A stretch of 12,550 nucleotides of DNA from Brachybacterium sp. (lineage in GTDB: Bacteria; Actinomycetota; Actinomycetes; Actinomycetales; Dermabacteraceae). The notes beneath the pieces are model-generated. The model had not been told where the DNA came from. It made no database searches and worked only from the letters and a program-made list of their open reading frames with translations. Position 1 is the first letter of the stretch. Every line of letters begins with the position of its first letter. This document shows positions 1-6,603 of this stretch, piece by piece. The position numbers were made by a program, and so were the translations under genes. The stretch spans positions 1-12,550 of the forward strand of contig JAKDNE010000055.1 of NCBI GenBank assembly GCA_030451965.1, read 5' to 3'.

Positions 1-1426
1 CGTTGCCGGGCACCCAGTCGATCTGCTCGTTCAGCTCCAGCATCCGCTCGCGCTGATCGGCGACCTTCACGTACCAGGAGGAGACGGCCTTGTAGATCAG
101 CGGGTTCCGGCAGCGCCAGCAGTGCGGGTAGGAGTGCACGTAGCTGGCCTCGCGCAGCAGGCGCCCGGAGCGCTGGAGGTTGCGGATGAGCGGACGGTTC
201 GCCTCGAACACCTGCACCCCGGCGATCTCATCGAGCTCGGTGCCGGCGAAGTAGTCCAGGAACTGTGCGCCCTCGTCGACCGAGACGATCACGGGGATGC
301 CGTACTCGGCGTTGACCTGCTGGTCGATCTCGCCGTAGGCGGTGGCCTGATGGACGACACCGGTGCCGTCGTCGGTGGAGACGTAGTCGGCCACAGTGAC
401 GATCCAGGCGTTCTCGGTGCCCCACTTCGCCCGGTCCTCGGAGTAGACCGTCCACAGCGGCTGGTAGGCCATGTGCTCGAGCTCGTGCCCGGCGAAGCTG
501 CGCTCCTCGCGGGCGGCCATGACGTCCTCCGCGCTCTCGTAGCCGAGCTCCTTGGCGTAGCCGCCCAGCAGTGCGGTCGCCATCAGGTAGCGGCCCTCGC
601 CCGGGGCGGTGCCGTCGGCCGCGCCGAGCGGTCCGGCGGGGACGACCGCGTAGTCGAGATCAGGGCCGACGGCGAGCGAGAAGTTGGTGGGCAGGGTCCA
701 GGGGGTGGTGGTCCAGGCCAGCGCCCTGACGTCCTGGAGGCCCAGCTGCGCGGCTCTGTCGCCGGTGAAGGGGAAGGTGACGGTGACGGTCTGGTCCTGG
801 CGCTCCTGGTAGACGTCGTCGTCCATGCGCAGCTCGTGCGCGCTCAGCGGCGTCTGGTCCTTCCAGCAGTAGGGCAGCACGTAGTAGCCCTCGTACGCGC
901 GGTCCTTGTCGTACAGGGTCTTGAACGCCCACAGCACCGACTCCATGAAGGTGACGTCGAGGGTCTTGTAGTCGTTCTCGAAGTCGACCCAGCGTGCCTG
1001 GCGGGTGACGTAGTCCTCCCAGTCCTTGGTGTACTTCAGCACCGAGGCCTGGGCGGCGTTGTTGAACTCCCTCAGCCCCATCGCCTCGATCTCGGACTTC
1101 TCGGTCATGCCCAGCTCGCGCATCGCCTCGAGCTCGGCCGGGAGCCCGTGGGTGTCCCAGCCGAAGCGGCGATCCACCTTGTTCCCGCACATGGTGCGGA
1201 AGCGCGGGATGACGTCCTTGACGAAGCCGGTGAGCAGGTGGCCGTAGTGCGGGAGACCGTTGGCGAAGGGCGGTCCGTCGTAGAAGACGAACTCCTCGGC
1301 TCCCTCGCGCTGCGCGATCGAGGCGCGGAAGGTGTCGTCGACGCGCCAGAACTCCTGGATGGCGTTCTCGAGCGCGGGCAGGTTCGGTGAGGGGACGAGG
1401 GAGTCTCCGGTGACCGGGTAGACCAT
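1..1426 (-). CDS. ileS: Isoleucyl-tRNA synthetase, N-terminal part (continues beyond window start)
   Basis: Cytoplasmic class Ia synthetase that charges tRNA-Ile with isoleucine. The frame is open from the ATG at 1426 to base 1, giving 475 codons of a protein that is usually about 1050-1100 residues, so the KMSKS loop and anticodon-binding domain lie outside the window. Visible motifs are the HIGH-type ATP site as HYGH (60-63, after PPFANGLP), FGWDTHGLP (about 88-96) and, in the CP1 editing domain, WTTTPWTLPTN (238-248) and GTGVVH (354-359) ending in the conserved editing Asp (D368). The HCWRCRNPLIY zinc/CP region follows. The sequence closely resembles the actinobacterial (mycobacterial) IleRS family. 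The start is supported by GGAGG at 1440-1436, nine bases before the ATG, and by a T-box leader directly upstream. In the editing motif, Ala-Thr-Ala (361-363) replaces the usual Ala-Pro-Ala/Gly. Confidence 0.97.
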   Translation of the reverse strand, partial: MVYPVTGDSLVPSPNLPALENAIQEFWRVDDTFRASIAQREGAEEFVFYDGPPFANGLPHYGHLLTGFVKDVIPRFRTMCGNKVDRRFGWDTHGLPAELEAMRELGMTEKSEIEAMGLREFNNAAQASVLKYTKDWEDYVTRQARWVDFENDYKTLDVTFMESVLWAFKTLYDKDRAYEGYYVLPYCWKDQTPLSAHELRMDDDVYQERQDQTVTVTFPFTGDRAAQLGLQDVRALAWTTTPWTLPTNFSLAVGPDLDYAVVPAGPLGAADGTAPGEGRYLMATALLGGYAKELGYESAEDVMAAREERSFAGHELEHMAYQPLWTVYSEDRAKWGTENAWIVTVADYVSTDDGTGVVHQATAYGEIDQQVNAEYGIPVIVSVDEGAQFLDYFAGTELDEIAGVQVFEANRPLIRNLQRSGRLLREASYVHSYPHCWRCRNPLIYKAVSSWYVKVADQRERMLELNEQIDWVPGN

Positions 1427-1435
1427 GAGGGCGGA

Positions 1436-1684
1436 CCTCCGAGGCAGGACAGGGGGCGGCGGCTGGGACGACATGCTGTCCGAGGACGCTTCCCGACCCG
1501 GGGGTCGGTGGCGCGGTACCACCTCGGTTGATGCCTCGCGCCGACGGATGCGACGCAGGGGCCTCCCCTTGCTCCTCAGCGGTGACGGGCTGGTCCCGGC
1601 GGGTTCTACTGGGCCCGTGCCCGCGAACAGGCGATGGGCGGTTCTTCCCGCGGCTCTCCGGTGATGGCCGGGTCGATGCCGATG
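1436..1684 (-). promoter_or_regulatory. ileS T-box riboswitch, translational type with short Stem I
   Basis: Senses the charging state of tRNA-Ile. Reading the minus strand 5' to 3', a short hairpin CCGG/CCGG (1671-1668 and 1661-1658) presents CCATCA in its terminal loop, with the Ile codon ATC at 1665-1663 as specifier. GAGAG and GAAGAAC elements typical of Stem II follow. The T-box core CGAGGTGGTACCGCG lies at 1526-1512, with the tRNA-acceptor-binding TGGT at 1521-1518. CCGAGG (1527-1522) pairs with CCTCGG (1485-1480) and GCG (1514-1512) with CGT (1488-1486). This leaves a 7-nt bulge TGGTACC, capped by the hairpin CCGACC/GGTCGG (1508-1503 and 1498-1493). No U-rich terminator follows. Instead CCTC (1485-1482) and GGACAG (1481-1476) can pair with GAGG of the Shine-Dalgarno (1439-1436) and CTGTCC (1452-1447). 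This implies control of translation rather than of termination. The 5' boundary is estimated from the promoter. Confidence 0.92.
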
Positions 1685-1690
1685 GCGAGC

Positions 1691-1719
1691 AGTGTACGCG
1701 GACCATCGCGGAGGGTCAC
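1691..1719 (-). promoter_or_regulatory. Promoter of the ileS T-box transcript
   Basis: On the minus strand a -10 hexamer TACACT (1696-1691) lies 17 bp from a -35-like GTGACC (1719-1714). Predicted transcription starts near 1684, just 5' of the T-box Stem I, which is where a T-box promoter should lie. The -35 match is moderate; the -10 match is good. Confidence 0.6.
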
Positions 1720-1807
1720 ACCCACGACGAGGGGAGGAGACACGGGGAACAGCCGCCGGCGCCGGGGCGGCGGGTCGAGGTCCCAGGGACACCGGACAGG
1801 ATGCCCA

Positions 1808-1832
1808 GCACCCGCCCAGGGGAAGCGGGTGC
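1808..1832. repeat. 8-bp perfect inverted repeat upstream of exported-peptide gene
   Basis: GCACCCGC (1808-1815) and GCGGGTGC (1825-1832) are exact reverse complements separated by 9 bases. A second, GC-only stem GCCGCC/GGCGGC lies at 1752-1757 and 1766-1771. Both sit in the gene-free stretch between the ileS promoter and the ATG at 1884. This stretch otherwise holds no promoter I can assign with confidence. The repeat could be a leader hairpin or an operator. Confidence 0.4.
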
Positions 1833-1883
1833 AATGGGCGAAGCGGCGATGAGGACGCCGATCCCCCACCAGGAGGAGACGAG

Positions 1884-2108
1884 ATGGACGACGACATCGT
1901 TCCGCATCGCAGCCGGGCGACGGCCGGGGCCTCGGCATTGGGCGCGACGGCGCTGCTGGTGCTCAGCTTCGGCCCCTCCGCCCTCGCGGTCACCCCCTCC
2001 CCACAGACCGCGCCGACGGTCCGGGCTGCGATCTCCGCCCCCGCTCCTGTCACGGCTGCACCCGAGATGCCGCGCCGGACGGACGAGGACGATCCCACCG
2101 CGCGCTGA
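1884..2108 (+). CDS. Small exported peptide with signal sequence (hypothetical)
   Basis: A 74-residue protein of unknown function. The ATG at 1884 is preceded by a strong AGGAGG (1871-1876) at 7-nt spacing. An upstream in-frame ATG at 1692 would add a low-complexity charged segment and lies on the ileS promoter, so I rejected it. The N-terminus has Arg9 and Arg11, then a hydrophobic core (about 14-30) and a PSALA/VTP junction (31-38). This fits signal-peptidase I cleavage after Ala35. The mature part would be only about 39 residues: Pro/Ala/Thr-rich (36-60), then a charged tail with RR and DEDD. There is no Cys at the cleavage site, so it is not a lipoprotein, and no second membrane helix. 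Codon third positions are mostly G/C, as in the neighbours. It diverges from ileS and is followed after 30 bp by a perfect hairpin. I do not recognise the family. Confidence 0.6.
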   Translation: MDDDIVPHRSRATAGASALGATALLVLSFGPSALAVTPSPQTAPTVRAAISAPAPVTAAPEMPRRTDEDDPTAR

Positions 2109-2138
2109 GCGGTTCGCGTGCCGCTCCGGGGTGGTGGT

Positions 2139-2161
2139 GACGAGGTACGACTCACCTCGTC
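2139..2161 (+). terminator. 8-bp perfect hairpin between exported peptide and ferredoxin (possible terminator or operator)
   Basis: GACGAGGT (2139-2146) and ACCTCGTC (2154-2161) are exact complements with a 7-nt loop. A U-G and a G-C pair (2138/2162, 2137/2163) can extend the stem. It starts 30 bp after the stop at 2108 and lies 80 bp before the ferredoxin ATG. No T-run follows, so it is either a U-poor actinobacterial terminator or a dyad operator for the ferredoxin gene. Confidence 0.45.
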
Positions 2162-2240
2162 GCAGGCGTGCTGTCGTGGAAGACTGGGACCTTCATGGAG
2201 CTGCCCCGCGTCACGCGCGGACGATGCAGAAGGAGCGAGG

Positions 2241-2513
2241 ATGTCGCTGTTCGGAGAGCCCTTCACCGCGAAGTGCCTGAAGTCGGGGATCACGGTCGAG
2301 GTCGACGAGGGTCAATCCCTCCTCCAGGCACTGCTCGATGTCGACATCCCGATGGACTACTCGTGCGAGGGGGGCGTGTGCGGCACCTGCGTCGTGCCGC
2401 TGGTCTCCGGCGAGGTCGAGCACATGGACGAGTTCCTCATGGACGATGAGCACGCCGATCAGATGATCACCTGCGTCTCGCGCGGCGAGGGCGAGATCGA
2501 GATCGACATCTGA
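2241..2513 (+). CDS. Plant-type [2Fe-2S] ferredoxin, stand-alone
   Basis: A soluble one-electron carrier of 90 residues, about the length of a single Fer2 domain. The cluster ligands are Cys42, Cys47, Cys50 and Cys78 in the pattern C-x4-C-x2-C...C, within YSCEGGVCGTC and ITCVSR. This is the arrangement of plant-type ferredoxins and of the C-terminal domain of phthalate-dioxygenase-type reductases. The protein is very acidic, especially after residue 57, as expected for a partner-binding surface. The start at 2241 is chosen because AAGGAG lies just upstream (2230-2235) and the Fer2 fold begins at once. An ATG at 2118 in the same frame adds unrelated residues. No oxygenase, reductase or P450 lies in the window, so its partner cannot be named. 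The downstream gene is convergent. Confidence 0.93.
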   Translation: MSLFGEPFTAKCLKSGITVEVDEGQSLLQALLDVDIPMDYSCEGGVCGTCVVPLVSGEVEHMDEFLMDDEHADQMITCVSRGEGEIEIDI

Positions 2514-2551
2514 GGCGTCCCGGTCGGGCGCATCTCCCGGAGGCGACCTCG

Positions 2552-2776
2552 TCAGAGACGCGGACCAGCGACGATCCAGGCCAGCGCGACCAGGACGATC
2601 AGCGCCGCGGCGCAGCTGATCGCGAGCGGCAGCCCGATGCTCGGGCCCGCCACCAGCAGGATCAGCATCCCGAGCGCCGCGATGGCGAGCAGGAGCGAGA
2701 AGAGCACCGGCCGGCCGGTGGCGGGCTTCGCCCGGCGCAGCCGCGGAGCAGCAGCCTCGAGATGCGTCGTCGACAT
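2552..2776 (-). CDS. Small two-helix membrane protein (hypothetical)
   Basis: A 74-residue protein with a basic N-terminal segment (Arg12, Arg14, Arg15, Lys17, Arg22). Two hydrophobic spans follow (about 24-44 and 47-70), joined by a short Gly-Pro turn, and it ends in a short GPRL tail. The positive-inside rule puts both termini in the cytoplasm. A Shine-Dalgarno-like AGAGG lies about 8 nt before the ATG at 2776, next to a small hairpin CTGCC/GGCAG. The gene converges on the ferredoxin, with only 38 bp between stops. Third positions are GC-rich and the hydrophobic pattern is coherent, so it is probably real. No family or function is recognised. Confidence 0.65.
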   Translation of the reverse strand: MSTTHLEAAAPRLRRAKPATGRPVLFSLLLAIAALGMLILLVAGPSIGLPLAISCAAALIVLVALAWIVAGPRL

Positions 2777-2974
2777 GCTGACGTCCTCTCTGCCCTGCGA
2801 GGCAGGTGCGCGCCGATCCGGGGAGCTCGCCCCTGGTCATTCAGCGGCGTGCACGATGCCTCGATCCTCCCCCGGCCGGTGAGCCGGGCACATCCCGCGC
2901 AGGGTGGACATCTCCCTCATCCTTTGGTCGTACTCCGAGCAGAGGCGCCCGAGATGGTCCGGGCGGGGCACCGC
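2777..2974. other. Intergenic region between ABC transporter end and two-helix protein
   Basis: About 200 bp with no supportable gene. It holds a 6-bp perfect hairpin CCCGGC/GCCGGG (2871-2876 and 2883-2888), which could end the ABC transporter transcript although no T-run follows. It also holds an AT-richer island at 2916-2935 (CTCATCCTTTGGTCGTACTC) that stands out from the surrounding GC and could be a regulator site for the minus-strand gene at 2776. Confidence 0.4.
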
Positions 2975-4852
2975 CTACTCGGACGCTCCGTCCTCGGGCG
3001 CGGCGTCCTCGCGCCAGGCATCCTGCCGGGCCAGCTCGGCGAAGAGGCCACCGCTGATCACCAGCTCCTCGTAGGTGCCCCGTTCGACGATGCGTCCGTG
3101 CTCCATCACGAGGATCTGATCGGCGTGGCGGATGGTCGAGAGACGGTGGGCGATCGAGACGGTGGTGCGGCCGCGCACAGCGGCGGCCAATGCCCCGGAC
3201 ATCGCCCGCTCGGTGGCGACGTCGAGGGCGGAGGTCGCCTCGTCCAACAGCAGCACGGGCGGGTCGCGCAGGATGGTCCGGGCCAGCGCCAGTCGCTGCT
3301 TCTCCCCACCGGAGAAGCGGTATCCGCGCTCCCCCACCACCGTGGCGTATCCCTCGGGCAGGCCCATGACGTGGTCGTGGATCTGGGCGATCCGGCACGC
3401 CGCCTCGAGCTCCTCATCACTCGCGCCGGGCCGGGCGAAGCGCAGGTTGTCCGCAACGCTGGCGTGCAGGAGGTAGGTCTCCTGGGTGACCACACCGAGG
3501 CACGCGGCGAGAGATTCCACCGTGATATCCCGCAGGTCACGACCGTCCAGGGTGACCCGCCCGGCAGTCGGCTCGTACAGCCGTGCCATCAGATACCCGG
3601 TGGTGGTCTTGCCCGAGCCCGTCGCGCCCACCAGCGCGGTGTGCTTCCCGGCCGGGACCACCAGGTCCAGGTCGTGCAGCACGGGCTCCTCGGACCCGGG
3701 ATACACGAACGTGACGTCCTCGAAGCGGAGCCGACCGCGCACCGTTGCCGGATCCAGTGCCACCGCATCCGGCGCGTCCTGGATGGGGATCGGGGCATCG
3801 AGGTACTCGAAGACCCGGGTGAACAGGGCGAGGGAGCTGTTGACCTGGTTCGCCACTCGCAGCAGCCCGTTCACCTGTGGGAACAGGCTCGATTGCAGGG
3901 CGATGAAGGCGACCAGGGTGCCGATGGTGACGCCCTGCCCCTCGGGATCGGAGAACAGCAGGTGGCCGCCGAGCAGGTAGGTCAGGGCGGGGAACAGCGC
4001 CATCAGGGTGGTGAAGACGGCCATCTGCCAGCGACCGGCCATGGTGGAGCGCACCTCGAGGTCGGCGAGTTCGCGCGAGTCCGCGGAGAAGGCGTGGGTG
4101 AGCGCCTCCGTGCGGCCCATCGTCACCCCGAGCAGGATCCCCGAGACGGACAGCGACTCCTGGATACCAGCGGAGAGATCGGCCGCCTTCTCCTGGCGGG
4201 TGCGGACGATCTCGCGCCGACGGCGGCCGACCCGCCGGTTCATCCACACCGCGAAGGGCAGCGCGACCAGGGAGAAGAGCGTCAGCCGCCAGTCCATGGC
4301 GACCATCGCGACCAGGGCCATCAGCACCCCCGCCCCGGCGGAGACGATCTGTGTCATCACCGAGGTGACCACGGCCTGCATCGACCCGATGTCCGAGAAG
4401 ATCCGGGACTGGATCTCACCGGTCCGGGTCCGGGTGAAGAAGCCCAGTCCCATGCGCTGCAGGTGCGAGAACACCGAGACCCGCAGATCGTGCATCACGG
4501 CCTGCCCCACGCGGGTCGAGAGCATCGCCTGGGTCACGCCGAGGGCGTTGGACAGCACGGTGACCGCGATCAGCCCGCCGACCGACCAGGTGAGCACGTC
4601 GGCCCGCTGCTGGGGCAGGGCGACGTCCACGATCTCGCGGATCAGGAACGGGGAGACCACGCCGACCGCTGCCGCCAGCACGATCAGCGCCAGCACGACG
4701 ATGAGGGTGCCACGGTAGGGACGGAACAGCGACAGCATGCGGCGCGTGTCAGGTCGCTGCCCGGGGGCGAGCTCGGGGGCGTCCGAGACCCGACCGGTCC
4801 CCGTCCTCGCGCTCATGCCTCCGCCGGGGCCACCCGCGCCGCCGAAGGTCAT
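2975..4852 (-). CDS. ABC exporter half-transporter (fused membrane and ATPase domains)
   Basis: A 625-residue ATP-driven exporter subunit of the lipid A/multidrug exporter class, expected to work as a homodimer in the cytoplasmic membrane. Residues 36-340 form the six-helix membrane domain (hydrophobic spans near 49-71, 92-110, 165-185, 187-205, 277-296 and 308-326). The ATPase domain follows: Walker A GATGSGKT (409-416), Q-loop Gln457, signature FSGGE (513-517), Walker B VLLLDE (533-538) and H-loop His569. All catalytic residues are present. Phe replacing Leu in the signature is a tolerated variant. The first 35 residues are Gly-rich and probably disordered. A second ATG at codon 13 (4816) is a possible start. 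The chosen ATG shares one base with the stop of the SDR gene (TGATG), suggesting translational coupling. The substrate is unknown. There is no second ABC gene, so a heterodimer encoded here is unlikely. Confidence 0.95.
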   Translation of the reverse strand: MTFGGAGGPGGGMSARTGTGRVSDAPELAPGQRPDTRRMLSLFRPYRGTLIVVLALIVLAAAVGVVSPFLIREIVDVALPQQRADVLTWSVGGLIAVTVLSNALGVTQAMLSTRVGQAVMHDLRVSVFSHLQRMGLGFFTRTRTGEIQSRIFSDIGSMQAVVTSVMTQIVSAGAGVLMALVAMVAMDWRLTLFSLVALPFAVWMNRRVGRRRREIVRTRQEKAADLSAGIQESLSVSGILLGVTMGRTEALTHAFSADSRELADLEVRSTMAGRWQMAVFTTLMALFPALTYLLGGHLLFSDPEGQGVTIGTLVAFIALQSSLFPQVNGLLRVANQVNSSLALFTRVFEYLDAPIPIQDAPDAVALDPATVRGRLRFEDVTFVYPGSEEPVLHDLDLVVPAGKHTALVGATGSGKTTTGYLMARLYEPTAGRVTLDGRDLRDITVESLAACLGVVTQETYLLHASVADNLRFARPGASDEELEAACRIAQIHDHVMGLPEGYATVVGERGYRFSGGEKQRLALARTILRDPPVLLLDEATSALDVATERAMSGALAAAVRGRTTVSIAHRLSTIRHADQILVMEHGRIVERGTYEELVISGGLFAELARQDAWREDAAPEDGASE

Positions 4853-5646
4853 CAGACCCCGTGGTGGCGTGCGACGCGGTGGGCGGCGGCCTGGGCGAGG
4901 GGGCGCACGGTGACCAGGTCGAGGTTCACATGGTGGGGAGCGTTCAGGGCGTAGGAGATGACGTCGGCGCAGTCCTCGGCGGTCAGGGGCTGCTCGATGC
5001 CGTCGTAGACGGCGTCGGCCGCTTCCTGGTCCCCGAGCCGCACCAGGGCGAACTCCTCGGTGCGGACCATGCCGGGCGCGATCTCGATGACGCGGACCTT
5101 CTCGCCGTTCAGCTCGAGGCGGAGGGTGCGGGCGAGCATGTGCTCCCCGGCCTTGGCGGCGTTGTAGCCGGAGCCGCCGGGGTAGGCCTCGTGCCCCGCC
5201 ACGGAGGTCACGAAGAGCACATCACCGCGACCGCTGCGACGCAGCGCGGGCAGCAGCGCCCGGGTCACGCGCAGGGCGCCGAGCACGTTGGTCTCGTACA
5301 TCCCCTGCCACTTCTCGAGGTCCGCCTCGGCGACCGGCTCGGCCCCGAGGGCGCCGCCGGCGACGTGGACGACGGCGTTGAGGGTGTCGCCGAACAGCTC
5401 CGCCGCCCTCGCCACGAGCGCCGCGACCGACTCGTCGTCGGTGATGTCCACGCCGAGCACGGCGCAGCCGGTCTCCTCGGCGAGCGCACGCAGGCGGTCC
5501 TCGCGTCGGGCGACGGCGAGGACCTGCCAGCCGTCTGCGACCAGGCGCTGTGCGGTGGCGCGACCGATGCCCGAGGAGGCGCCGGTGACGACGGCGCTCA
5601 GGCGGGACGGAGGCGCGGGGTCTGCCGAGGCGTTCGCTGAGGTCAT
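4852..5646 (-). CDS. Short-chain dehydrogenase/reductase, NADP-type
   Basis: A 264-residue classical SDR, catalysing NAD(P)-dependent oxidation or reduction of a hydroxyl/keto group. The dinucleotide motif is TGASSGIG (21-28). Arg47 and Arg48 after the second strand favour NADP(H). The catalytic tetrad is Asn120, Ser148, Tyr161 (YNAAK) and Lys165. The usual NNAG is VHVAGG (93-98). The end of the protein (NLDLVTVRPLAQ) resembles the YdfG/serine 3-dehydrogenase-like group, but the substrate cannot be deduced. The start is fixed by TACTGT six bases before the ATG with no Shine-Dalgarno, which points to a leaderless transcript. Its stop overlaps the ABC exporter start by one base, so the two are probably cotranscribed. 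The CDF gene upstream ends 51 bp away on the same strand and may read through. Confidence 0.95.
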   Translation of the reverse strand: MTSANASADPAPPSRLSAVVTGASSGIGRATAQRLVADGWQVLAVARREDRLRALAEETGCAVLGVDITDDESVAALVARAAELFGDTLNAVVHVAGGALGAEPVAEADLEKWQGMYETNVLGALRVTRALLPALRRSGRGDVLFVTSVAGHEAYPGGSGYNAAKAGEHMLARTLRLELNGEKVRVIEIAPGMVRTEEFALVRLGDQEAADAVYDGIEQPLTAEDCADVISYALNAPHHVNLDLVTVRPLAQAAAHRVARHHGV

Positions 5647-5652
5647 GGCGTC

Positions 5653-5658
5653 ACAGTA
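5653..5658 (-). promoter_or_regulatory. -10 element of a likely leaderless SDR/ABC promoter
   Basis: The minus strand reads TACTGT, then six bases (GACGCC), then the ATG at 5646. This spacing puts transcription start at or next to the A of the start codon. No purine-rich ribosome-binding site lies between. The -35 is not recognisable. Confidence 0.55.
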
Positions 5659-5697
5659 CGCGGAACCGTGAGGTGCGCACCACGGGTCCGGCGACCC

Positions 5698-6603
5698 TCA
5701 CCAGCCGATCTCCAGGCATCCGTGGTGATCGGTGGGCTCGGTCTGGACCGTGGCGTGCGCGATCCCGTGGGTGGCGCTGAGCAGTTCCTGGGCAGCATCG
5801 AGCACCGGGTGCGGATCCTTGCCGGGATCCACCACCAGATGCACGGTGGCGACCTCCATCCCGGAGGTGAGGGTCCACAGGTGCAGGTCGTGGGCGTCGA
5901 CGACCCCGTCGATCGCGGCCAGGTCGGCGCGCACCCGCTCCGGGTCGATGCCGGCCGGGGCGGCCTGGCCGAGCACCCCGAGCACCTCGCGGGCCAGGAG
6001 CACCGCCCGCACCGCGATGAAGATGCCGACGCCGAGCGCGACCGCGGTGTCGACCCAGGTGGCACCCGTGAAGCGCAGGAGCACCGCGGCGAGGATGACG
6101 CCGATCGAGCCGACGGTGTCGGCCATGACCTCGAGATAGGCGCCCTTGACGTTCAGGCTCTCCCCCGCACCGCCTCGCAGCAGCATCAGCACCACGAGGT
6201 TCACGATGAGCCCCAGGACGCCGACGACGAGCATCGGGCCGGAATCGACCTCGACCCGGTGGCCGAGGCGCCCGATCGCGGCGATCACCACTGCGGTGGC
6301 GACCCCCAGCATGATCAGCACCGCGAGCAGGGAGGCGAACACCTCGATGCGGTAGTGGCCGAAGGTGCGACGGCCGCTGCGGTCCGGGCGCACCGCGATC
6401 AGCGTCGCGGCGAGCGCGGCGGCGAGCGTGACGACATCGGCAGCCATGTGCCCGGCATCGGAGAGGAGCGCGAGGGATCCGGAGAGCAGCCCGGTCAGCA
6501 GCTCGACGACGAAGAATCCGCCGATCAGCACCAGGGCGAGGATCAGGCGCCAGCGGTGGGTGCCGCCGGCGTGGCCGCTGGGCGGGCTGTGGCTGTGCGT
6601 CAT
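5698..6603 (-). CDS. Cation diffusion facilitator metal exporter (CzcD/ZitB-like)
   Basis: A 301-residue inner-membrane exporter of zinc or similar divalent cations in exchange for protons. It begins with a His-rich tail (MTHSHS...HAGGTH), then about six membrane spans, then a cytoplasmic domain (about 200-301) ending in HHGCLEIGW. Metal-site residues on helix 2 are in LSDAGHMAAD (Asp49, His52, Asp56). On helix 5 the site is LEVMAD (Glu158, Asp162), where CzcD/ZitB proteins usually have His at the first position. FGHYRIEV (81-88) is the conserved loop after helix 2. The ATG at 6603 overlaps the ArsR stop as ATGA, so translation is coupled. The same frame stays open upstream to 6831, but that part lies inside arsR and has no CDF similarity. 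Its partner sensor is a predicted zinc repressor, supporting zinc (or cobalt/cadmium) efflux. Confidence 0.95.
   Translation of the reverse strand: MTHSHSPPSGHAGGTHRWRLILALVLIGGFFVVELLTGLLSGSLALLSDAGHMAADVVTLAAALAATLIAVRPDRSGRRTFGHYRIEVFASLLAVLIMLGVATAVVIAAIGRLGHRVEVDSGPMLVVGVLGLIVNLVVLMLLRGGAGESLNVKGAYLEVMADTVGSIGVILAAVLLRFTGATWVDTAVALGVGIFIAVRAVLLAREVLGVLGQAAPAGIDPERVRADLAAIDGVVDAHDLHLWTLTSGMEVATVHLVVDPGKDPHPVLDAAQELLSATHGIAHATVQTEPTDHHGCLEIGW

Noticed and set aside
122..1390. 422-codon plus-strand open frame opposite ileS
   Set aside because: The minus strand encodes a clear IleRS. The plus translation is a Val/Leu/Asp/Gly-rich shadow.
1427..1510. Intrinsic transcription terminator in the T-box leader
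   Set aside because: The hairpin at 1493-1508 caps the antisequestrator and no U-run follows it, so translational control fits better.
1692..1883. N-terminal extension of the exported peptide from the ATG at 1692
   Set aside because: It would bury the signal sequence internally and ignore the strong AGGAGG just before 1884.
1606..1938. 110-codon minus-strand frame across the ileS promoter and leader
   Set aside because: It overlaps the T-box and promoter and has Arg/Pro-rich composition typical of out-of-frame GC-rich DNA.
2762..4954. 730-codon plus-strand open frame opposite the ABC exporter
   Set aside because: It is antisense to a gene with all ABC motifs. Its translation is His/Gly/Asp-rich without domains and arises from GC-biased third positions on the other strand.
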